NCBI GenBank assembly: GCA_009869945.1
Contig: WIXG01000138.1
Location: forward strand, 62,001-126,000
Origin: Mesaphorura yosii
Taxonomy: Eukaryota; Arthropoda; Collembola; Poduromorpha; Tullbergiidae
Reading direction: 5' to 3'
Length of the DNA stretch: 64,000 bases
Every line of letters begins with the position of its first letter. Positions within the stretch are counted from its first letter, which is position 1. The notes beneath the pieces were generated by a model, which was given only the letters and a program-made list of their open reading frames with translations, ran no database searches and had not been told where the DNA came from. Of this stretch, positions 28,101 to 37,312 are shown piece after piece. The position numbers and the translations under genes are program-made.

Positions 28101-31100
28101 TTTCATGTCGGTTGACAACGAAACCTATGACAAAGGGTCAGAGACCTTTAGTTCTCGAGACAAATGGGAATCATTGAAACAACAGTCACTGGAAGATCTA
28201 AAAGATTGAATAATTACGTTACATACGGAGCGCAGAGACGGATACTGAGGCCTATTGATAAACAAATTAAGAAGGAAGCCCCATCCGCAATCTCAAATAT
28301 CTTGAGTTTATGACCATCGCTGACTGTAATTTCCAAGTCTGGATATGGTGTAGAGTTCTCAACAGGCCGCTTCATTCTTACTGTAATCGAATGCTTCAAC
28401 TTCTTGGGGCCGCACTTGTCCTTGAGAACAGGGCTGCAGTCTTGATTGATGGTGAACTGCAAGGGCCGTTTCTTTGGAGACTGGGGATCCACGACGACTT
28501 CTCTATTGATGTAGAAACCGACGCCTTTTTTGGGTTCTGATCCTGACACTTTGAATCCAGTGGTCAGCTTCTTGTCCTCGTTTAGCTCTCCTGTGTTCTT
28601 TAGCTGATGGAGGCTTCTAATTGAAATGGGTTCAGGATCCTCTGATAGTTCTCCTTCCTCTCGCTCGTACTCCGGCTCTGATTTGATGTAGATCACTTGC
28701 ATGTTCGTAAAATCGCCATCTTCATCCGATGAGAAATCAAATTCGTCAGTACTGATATTTCATTTAAATCAAGTCGTTAAACGAATTACAGAAGTCAACA
28801 ATACCAAGGTTTCTCTGATTAGACGGCAGGTTAGATTTGCCCACATTAAGTGTGGCTCTTGGTTTCTAATTCGTTCACGGCAGGTTGGTGTAATTACTGT
28901 ATCAAATGACAAAATGAGTGTTAGGTTCTTTAAAGCAATGAAATCCGTAAGGTCGTACCCTGTTAATTCTACGCAGTAATCAAAAATGCATGTATTTGAT
29001 CTTGGTAATGAAATAGTGTGATGGTACCATGAAATGCAAGCAGTGCCTAATAAGTATTTTTGCATTCCGCTATGTAACTCGTGCTAGATCAAGGGGATTT
29101 GTAAATAAGTAATTAGATTTAACTAAGGTAAGCGGGTCCACATTTGTATATTTTGAAATGTGCACAAATAAGCTCCATTTTGTTTTTATGAATTTTGGGT
29201 AACATTTCTTTGTTGATTTGACATTAAATCAATATGGAACGACTGGTGCATGTCTGTAACGATTCTGTAGCGACGAATCAATGTCTGAACGCTGGCAGTA
29301 TATAGCAATCGTTTTAACGTTGAATTGATGCCCAAATATTAACGCAACGAATTATCGGCAGAAATAGTTACCGTTTCTATGCCTAACTTTGATGTCTAGT
29401 CTTTACATGAAAAGTGGCCATTTCTGAACAAAATCAGTACGGGTATGCCAATCCCTTCAAGGTATTCACGGTGCGGCTCGGGTTACCTCGTGAAACTATT
29501 CAGCAACCCAGGTCGAGAACTTGGGCGCATTCGCTTGTTGACAACACTTTTAACCGGACGACTCAAACGAAATACAATACAGCTTATCGTTAGTGTTCGT
29601 ATTTTGAGCTAAAACCACTAAAAGAAGTTCTGACCGCTACTAAAAACACTAAAAACTAGAAAGACAAAGCAAGGGAAAGAAATAAAGGTGCTGAAAGAGA
29701 ACATTGGGTATTTATAAATGCATGATGAGACCGGACAATCGAAGATAGGCAAAGTTTCATGAAGCAAATATTGGTTAATAAGCAATTTTCCCACGCAAAG
29801 AAAATGAATAGGAATCACTACACTAATTAAAATTATGTCTTCATGTTGATTTGCTTCGCTTCAAAATTTTCTGATTTCTTCCTGATTGCTGTGGCTACTG
29901 TTTCTGAGGTTGCCTGATTATGATCGTACTGAAGTCCTTTCATCAATGCATGCGAGCGAGTCTTTCTTGCCCGATTCATAAATAGATTGTTTACTTTCCA
30001 TATAATGACAAAGCTTTCTGGGCAAGATGACACGCTCTGTCCACGCAGAACCTTGTCACCTTGAAAGTTAATGATGTGGTGTGACGTGGCGTAGTCCTAT
30101 GAAGAGACGACCATCATAAATTCACGAATGCTTTACCGAAGTGCATAATACGAAGGTCCAAGAAAGAAAAGTATTTTCAGTGTTATCTGGAACAAACACG
30201 GGTTAAAGATTTGACAAGAATCTTTTTCTCCAGAAGAATTAAGTACGAGCAACAAAAGTCTACAAACGTCCTTCACATTTCATTCCTTTTGTTTCATTAA
30301 GTCGCTTGGATGTGCTCACGCGTGATAGGATTAATATTTTACGCGTTATTATGGCTCGCGTTTCGCCTTAACGAGAAAGGTTTCTCTTATTTGGTGTAAA
30401 TGATATTGATCATAATCAATGGGGTGGCTGATCCAAATGACGCCATTTCCTACTTCGGAAATCCTCCTCACCAAATTGAGACGTGGGCATTATCATTATC
30501 ACTTTGTATTTTATTCGAATCATCAATCATGCGGTTATTGCTGCAGAAGGAAAAAGTTCGTACGTACATGCGTTAACAATTTATAGACTCATTCATTCAT
30601 TCATTTCACTTTCTTCGCCATTGAGGCAGTGCTTTAGTGTAATTGCACGGAACTGTGGGCGAGGTTACGACTTTAGACTATACGGTCTGGAACGGATGGT
30701 GTTTCTGGCTTGTTTGCATTGCGTTTCTCATCAAAACCGATCGTTCATGAGTTAATAATTTGCAAAATCCTCAGAATATTTTTGTTTCAATTTCAGGCAA
30801 AGTTGTTCCATTTGCCGAACTTTCCTTGGCGCATGCGTCAGTATTAACTATTTTGGCAATTAGTCTGGAGCGATACATCGCCATTTGTCGACCACTCCGA
30901 GCAAACTACACGTGCACCAGGAAACGAGCCGCTATACTCTGTATAGCTATTTGGTTCATTGGATTGATAGCCACAATGTAATTTTTTTTCAAACATTCTT
31001 CATCTAAGCCTGTCTGAATATCGGAACTTCAGAGACTAATGATTTTACTTCTCTTTCAGTCCTGTTTTGGTGATTGCCAAACACGAAAGACTGACTTACA

Positions 31101-32092
31101 TTGATAATTCAATCAAGCCAACCTGCATCGTTGAGACAAAATCATTCTGGTCATCGGTTTACTTTCTTGCGTCCATGATAATCTTTTTCTTTCTGCCATT
31201 GCTTATTCTTATCGCTATCTACTGGATTATTTCGAGGAATCTCATGTCCGATCCCTGCAACACGGCAGCAGCAACACGCACCTTTTGTGGAGTTGAACAT
31301 CCTAACATGAAGGCCAGAAAACAAGTAAATCCTTAATTCATTTGATGGAATTAATTCCTTTTTTACTTCAGTATGCTTCTCATGAAGTTTTCTTGACGAT
31401 GAACAATTGAGCTAATTCGTGATGACTTTTCCTTGCAGGTGGTGATAATGCTGGCCACTGTCGTGTTCTTTTTCTTTATTTGTCTTCTTCCCCTTCGTAT
31501 TTTGTATGTCTACATAATTCTCTCATCTCCTGAAGTCTTGCAGAATATGGGAACAGAAGTTTACTACAACATCCTGTATTTCTCACGCTTGATGCTGTAC
31601 GCCAACTCCGCCATTAATCCATTACTTTACAATGTCATGAGCTCGAAATTCCGTGAAGCATTCTTCAAAGTGCTTGGGTTTAACATTTCACCACAAAGAG
31701 GAAGATCTCGCTGGTTGTGCCGACACATTAGTCGGTCAACATTCACTACAAACTCGACAACATTGCCAAATTCCAGCGTGAAGTCCACCGTTGGTTTCAG
31801 CAACAAGATGTCGACCCGCCACCACCAGGCAGGTGCGACTGACTCGTGTCGCTTGAAGGAAGTCGCCGACTCACCGTGCGCCAAGCATGTCGGGCGCACC
31901 ACAGTCCAGGTACAGGCTCAGCAGCACGCGATAGCCCTTCGATCCTCGTCCGGTCCTTATTACCCGACCAAAAGCATTCTGATCCCAAAGCGTCAGGTCA
32001 GCTCGGATGAGGCTGTCCTGACCACCAGCCATCCAGGAAACATTCGAATCGTACACAAGCTCGAACCCATCAGAGCCAATAGCGTCGTGTAA
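16133..32092 (+). CDS. ETHR: class A GPCR, ecdysis-triggering hormone receptor-like (ETHR/TRH-receptor group)
   Basis: Four coding exons: 16133..16538, 30797..30977, 31060..31324 and 31439..32092, giving 501 residues. Exon 1 encodes an N-terminal tail with an NFT glycosylation site, then TM1 and TM2 (NLSVADLLVL). Exon 2 encodes TM3 with LERYIAICRPL, the DRY box in ERY form, and TM4. Exon 3 covers the second extracellular loop and TM5 and ends at KARKQ. Exon 4 holds TM6, TM7 with the NPxxY motif as NPLLYN, and a long serine/threonine-rich tail of about 150 residues. The pattern FxELxxAHASVLTILAIS before ERY and LPLRILYVYIILSS in TM6 matches insect ETH receptors as I recall them, which signal the ecdysis motor programme. 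The first intron is 14.3 kb while the others are 82 and 114 bp. A TRH-receptor-like paralogue is the main alternative. There may be upstream non-coding exons. Confidence 0.85.
16539..30796 (+). other. 14.3-kb first intron of the ETHR-like gene
   Basis: It starts with GTAAGT directly after the first base of a cysteine codon and ends with TTTCAG. The codon is completed by GC in exon 2, so the junction is phase 1 and in frame. Apart from the possible antisense gene at 28214-28751, I see no recognisable coding exon in it on either strand. It contains many short chance open frames, AT-rich tracts, a poly-T run near 19802 and an ATTC microsatellite near 30591. Confidence 0.8.
28214..28702 (-). CDS. 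hypothetical acidic, lysine-rich protein nested antisense in the ETHR intron
   Basis: A 162-codon frame starts at ATG 28702 and ends at 28214. The frame stays open upstream for 16 more codons, ending in an acidic stretch (FDFSSDEDGDF), up to a possible acceptor ATATCAG at 28752, so the ATG may be internal and earlier exons may exist. Visible features are IKSEPE, which fits the SUMO-attachment consensus psi-K-x-E, an acidic EREEGELSEDPEP segment, and basic patches SPKKRP and GPKKLKH. The last 25 residues turn hydrophobic. The composition suggests a nuclear regulatory protein, but I do not recognise a family. The codon pattern and composition look protein-like compared with neighbouring chance frames. 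It lies on the strand opposite the host gene, inside its first intron. A pseudogene or a non-coding frame remains possible. Confidence 0.42.
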   Translation of the reverse strand: MQVIYIKSEPEYEREEGELSEDPEPISIRSLHQLKNTGELNEDKKLTTGFKVSGSEPKKGVGFYINREVVVDPQSPKKRPLQFTINQDCSPVLKDKCGPKKLKHSITVRMKRPVENSTPYPDLEITVSDGHKLKIFEIADGASFLICLSIGLSIRLCAPYVT

Positions 32093-34186
32093 GGTCACGA
32101 GAGTTTAGCTCGAACTATGGTCTCATCTTCGTCTCTCAAATAACTTGAGCAAGAAGCAGCCGACGGCAATGGCCAGACGTGTTTGGTAATCCAGTCCTAG
32201 GTACACTTATTGTTCGGCAATTATTATTATAAGCTATTGGTGTCATTTAATCTTAATCGACAAATGTTATTATGTGACACCTTTTGTTTTGAAGTCTGCC
32301 CCATATCAACGTTTTTAGCTTTCTAAACCTGACACTTTTGTTTGCATTTTGTACTTTGTACATTTCATAATTTTACAGCAAAATGATGATGAGTGCAAAA
32401 GGAATGCTTGGAGGCTTAGCTCCTTTTCGAATTTATAAATTATTTCATACGAATGACGAATGCCTCCGAATGCCTGCCCTCTGACTCGTAGACTTGCACC
32501 CTAAGTGTTATTGTTTTAACTGTAATACTGACATCAAGATGGACCCACTCGTAAACTTATTGTTATAATTGTTCTAATTAAGAAACCGGAATGAGGAAAA
32601 CGATAATTGCGTTTTCAACCATAAAAGGGCTTGCTGCAGGTGCTATTCCTCATAAAAGTATTAGCAAATAGTCAATTTATAGTGCAAGTTAGTGTTGTCT
32701 TAGTTTTATTGCTAATAGAATGATTAGAATTTAGAAGACGGCCAAATAGTTGGCAGCTAGAAGCATGGAAGATTTGTCGACATGAAAGACGCACGAGTAG
32801 TACCTACATGAAATAGAAACGTATCTCGCTTGTACCTTGTAAACTAGTTAAGAAGAATTGTACGTTATTTGATTAGTGAATAGTGAAATGAGATGAAAAT
32901 GAAATTTGAATGGAGTCACTGAATCAGAGATGCTTCATCGTAAATCCTCGTAAATATTTAGTTTGTCTCACAAGAATTCATTCTACGTAAAATTTAGAAC
33001 ACACATTTTAATATAAGAGATTCAGCGTGACTGGAGTCATGAGACGTGTTGAAATTTTATGTCAACCTCCTCAGGTGCTACTTTGTGCCAAAAGATCGAA
33101 TGATGTGTGTGAATTCATGATGTAAGGTTGTCTAAGTCCTTCTACGATGAATGTATTGAACTGAAGATATTATTGTCTAATCGTTCTTAATTGTTCCATG
33201 AATTTGCAAGCTAGCAAAACAATCACTGATACTGTTGTTGTTAAGCTGGAGAATTGTTTGCCAATATTTATACTTTATCTCGAGATGAAGGAAACGATTT
33301 GATTTATCGATGTTTTTTCGTGTTTTTGTTTGGAATATGATGACATCAGCGCTTGGGCTCCCGGAGCCTGAGCCCATCGAGCAAAACAAGTACGAAAAGG
33401 CAAATGGACGAAAAACTATCAGTTTTTGCATTGCTGCTTGTGAAATTTATGAGTGAATATTTGGTACCTTAACCTAAATCTGCTCTGCTCATCATTCGTC
33501 ATTCATTCTGCTGCTCATACTCGCGAGAAAAGGCAAAAGATAAGAACAGAAACCTAGCACGAGAATGCGGCGTCATTAAAATTGTTAACGTTAAACAGAC
33601 TGGTTGACAATCGTATTGATTCTCTGCACTGTTAACTGGCATCCTTATAGCACTTGACGCAGTAATTATGACAAGTTATTCGTTATTTCAGTCGAAAATG
33701 TGAACTGCGTTGATATTAAATTGTACATGTCAATTTTGGTGCTGATTTGATTGACTTGTGTAAATAAAGCCATGATATTTGAGTCTGTATGCTCGCGAAT
33801 AGTTGCTGTACTCTGAAATGCGAACCCAGTATGAAACTTTAATCGTACAACAGTCATTGATTGGAGTACGAAGGACATGAAACGTGCAACCTAGCTTAAC
33901 TGGGTTTAAATTGTGGCAGTGCAAAAATAACATACTCCGTCTTAAGACTTGGATACTGTTTCCAATGTCGATGGATCAGTCTTCTACAAGTCACAATCTT
34001 TCTCTGCTTAACATGGGAATTTCTTATAAGCAGTGTGCTGTGTACTGTACAAATTCATCCATGTACAATTGTGCGGATCTGACGCAGGCTTAGGTTGAGG
34101 CTCGCCGCATTGTGAGTTGTGTTCAATTCAGTTTCCGGCTTTCTGGCCTGTTGCTTTGTCGTGGATCCCATCTCGCCTGTGTCATC
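32093..34186. other. intergenic region / 3' UTR of the ETHR-like gene
   Basis: About 2.1 kb between the receptor stop codon and the SLC43 start. It is AT-rich with no recognisable coding exon. I looked here for a second ETHR-type terminal exon encoding TM6-TM7 and found none on the plus strand. The proximal part is presumably receptor 3' UTR, and the distal part must contain the SLC43 promoter. Confidence 0.55.
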
Positions 34187-36855
34187 ATGGAAAAGTGGCG
34201 TCGTTTGTCCATCGTTATCGGCGGTTTCATCGAAGCGTTACTATTCAGTGGATGCTTGTTCGGCTGGACCAGTCTGCTTCATGTTTTGCAGCAAGAGGAA
34301 GTCTATTTGTAAGTAGCGCATAGTTAATGAAAGCCAGACCATTGCGCCACCAATATGTCAAATGCTCTTTGACTGATTTCCACTACAGTCACTTATGCGA
34401 CACAAACAATTTAACCCTGAATGAATTCGAAGAACCCTCCATGGACATTGGGTTCACCTACACTATAAACGAGACACTTTCTTGGGACAAAGACTTCACA
34501 TTCACTTCCATCCATGAAACAACGGCGATAGATGATCATGCAATTAGCGAACGATTACATAGCTTGGACAATGATGACGATTATGGCTCAACATCATCAA
34601 CTCCAACAGACTATCATGTATTACTTATTTCCAATTTCTCATAATCAGTTGAAAATATGGTGTTGTTGATAAATTTGCCCCTGCTATGCAGTCCGTGGAC
34701 AACATTTCATCGCTTCTGGAAGAACGTGCACGCAGTACCCCTTCAAAACACGTTTTGAAAAGGTGCCCGAAACAGGACGAAGTATTCAATTTGATTTACG
34801 TTGTTGCTTCCGTCAACTACGGTCTCTCTGCCGTCATTGTTGGGTTTTGTCTAGACAAAATTGGCCTTTTCACTACACGCGCCATTGCCGGGTACGTAAT
34901 TAAAAGCACTTTCTGAATGTGCACGAGCCACCGGGAACGCAATCCGGGAAGTTGAAAAGTTTCATGTACCTGGAAGGATCAAGTGACATTCATTTGTGCT
35001 TGCATGTTCACTTCGTGGTCCTTTACGTTTCCTGTCCTGTACATCACGTGAAACATTCTGATTTTTGCTTTATGACATGATCTGCTCTCATTATGTTTTG
35101 ATTTAGTTTAATGACAACTGGAGGGTTTTTCTGTCTCGCTTTCATATCCAAAGGTTAGTAGTTTCCGTTTTCAATTGAAGTCTGGAGCTCTCTAGAGCTC
35201 ATATTGCATGCCGTTGCAATGTCCTCAAGTTTCTCTTCCGACCGTAGAAATTCCATGGCTTCTTTGGCCGGCATTGAACTTGATTTCACTCGGAACAATA
35301 CAGCTTAGACAAAGCTCGTTTCAGTTCGCTAATGCTTTTCCAAAACAAAGAGCAACTATTCTGACTGCGTACAGTGCAGCCTATTCAATCTCCACGGTAT
35401 TGTTCTTGCTAATTCAGGTAAGACACGTCAAATTGTGTCAACGAAACCCATGTTCACATCTCCACGAAAAGTCAATTTAACGATACTATGCGAACTTTTC
35501 AGTACTCTTACAAAAGTGGCTTTCCATACCAGACTTCCGTTCTGGTTCTAACTGGAATCTCAACATTGACTCTACCGTTTACACTCATTATGCCCAAAAT
35601 GAGAGTTGAAGATCATAATACTTCGAAGGCGAAGGACGGTGAGAGTAATGACAACAGTATGGAGAAAACTCTTTGCAAAGAGGGTGCCGAAGTTGAAGAG
35701 GACACGATGCTCCAAACGGCCAATGCTGAGAAAACGCAGATAAACAGTGGGCAGAAAGAAACCAAAGGCAAGCATGAGAAATCTTCCGATCCTGATGAGC
35801 TCCTAGAATCAAGTTGGACAAACCCGACTCAAGATTTTCATAAAGATCCTATTTCCGTCAAAGAGTCTCTCTTCACGCTGTCGGCCGCCCTTCATCTCCA
35901 CTGGCATTTCATAAATTTCTTCATGGTTCTGTTTTACTCGGCCACTTTTATTCCGTGGGCGTATAAAATAACTGACGACCTACACGAAGGTAAAACACCA
36001 CTTCACAAAAGCATGCATTGTTTCATCGATATGTGGGAATTTTCTTCCAGTCACATTCTTCAACGAGATATCTGGACTGTGTCAATTGATAGCTCCCGCA
36101 TTCATTCCAGTGACCGGTTTTGTCACTGACTTCCTGACCAAGAGAGCCTCTCGATGTTCGTAGATATTCTAACTCCTGAGTCAGGAGTCCTGACTCTAGC
36201 TCATGCTGTTCAAATTTAAAAAATGCTCTGCGTGAATTTTTGTTTGTAGATGAAGACCGCGTCGAACGAAAAGCCGTCCAATTGGAAGCCCCTGCTTACG
36301 CCCTGGTCGTGGCAACAAGTTTTCTAATCGCACTGCTGGCATGCAAGATGTTCGTCAATCGACCCGCCATCTACGTTTCAATGGTACTAATCGCTATCAG
36401 TCGTCCATTGGTCGTAGGATGCTCTGCCACATACATTCGACTTAGGTACTGTCCATACGTCTTGACTGTGTCTCTAGTCATAAATCGGCGACCTGGACAG
36501 ATGAGATCAATCTACCAAGTCGCATTTTACTAATCTGCAGATTTCCTGCCGAGCACTTCAACCTCCTTTTTGGAATTTTTACAACTTGTGTTTCATTTCT
36601 TGCCCTCTCTCAGTTTGTGCTGTTCAAGTGGATGAATCAGAGTTCGACTAATTCTGCTGTGGTATGTCATTTAAAGCGTAATATGAGGGGTTGTGTCAGC
36701 TGTCATGTCTACCATTCTTAAATAATGTGTACATTGTACAGGGCCATTGGCTTTTGATGACTATTCTAGTCACCTCCCTTGCAAGTCCCGGCCACATGCT
36801 CTTTCGTTGCCTCACTCGAAAATATGCGAGACGCCTCATACAGACTACGAAATAG
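34187..36855 (+). CDS. SLC43-family transporter (SLC43A3-like, major facilitator superfamily)
   Basis: Ten coding exons: 34187..34308, 34389..34617, 34692..34891, 35107..35153, 35248..35417, 35503..35989, 36051..~36155, 36250..36445, 36541..36661 and 36742..36855, giving about 596 residues. Family members carry neutral amino acids (LAT3, LAT4) or nucleobases (SLC43A3/ENBT1) across the plasma membrane. The N-terminal ESxxFSGxLFGW-type segment appears as IEALLFSGCLFGWTSL. A glycosylatable extracellular loop with NLT and NET sites follows, and the last exons hold the family motif FPAEHFNLLFG. The central loop is unusually long, acidic and lysine-rich, which explains the extra length over the ~490-residue human SLC43A3. 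Exon 7 needs a weak GTTCGT donor to stay in frame, because the better GTAGAT donor 4 bases later breaks the phase. The start of exon 5 has a second in-phase acceptor 18 bases upstream. Confidence 0.85.
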
Positions 36856-37029
36856 CTCGAGTGAAAGTTTGCACCAAGTATTGTGGATTTGTTCCTTGTT
36901 TTATTATGACAATGCTTGTTTTTTACACTTTACGACAAGCTGTTCAAAACGAAGGCCATCGGGCGCTCCCTCCCAAAATTGAGGAGCCGAAGAGGAAATG
37001 ACTCCGGATTAGGATTGCTGTAAACTAAT

Positions 37030-37035
37030 TTTATT
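37030..37035 (-). other. candidate poly(A) signal for ATMIN
   Basis: TTTATT on the plus strand reads AATAAA on the minus strand, 278 bases beyond the ATMIN stop. It lies within the 457-bp gap between the two convergent stop codons. Confidence 0.4.
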
Positions 37036-37312
37036 CATCGTAGTGTAACACAGAACATTAACAGTCGGGTCGCTATGAAGCTTACATAGATAAATGTTCT
37101 TATTAATCGAACTGGAATCAAATAAGTGGAGATCTGAAATTAAAATTTTTCGAAATACAATCTGCAGAGGAACTGAAAAGAAACCTAAAGCAAGACACTG
37201 ATCTAGACAAGTATGACCATTCTTGACAAAGCAGGCATATTCGAGAGATTGTACTTAACTATAACGCATGCATCAATCTGAATCTGCACCAGTTTTCATC
37301 TCAAGTAAGGCA

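Noticed and set aside
32100-34186. Search for an alternative ETHR-B type terminal exon
   Set aside because: No plus-strand frame encodes TM6/TM7 features such as an NPxxY motif.
35230-35247. Earlier acceptor for SLC43 exon 5 adding six residues
   Set aside because: It is in phase, but the later acceptor gives a spacing closer to the vertebrate protein. Kept only as an alternative.
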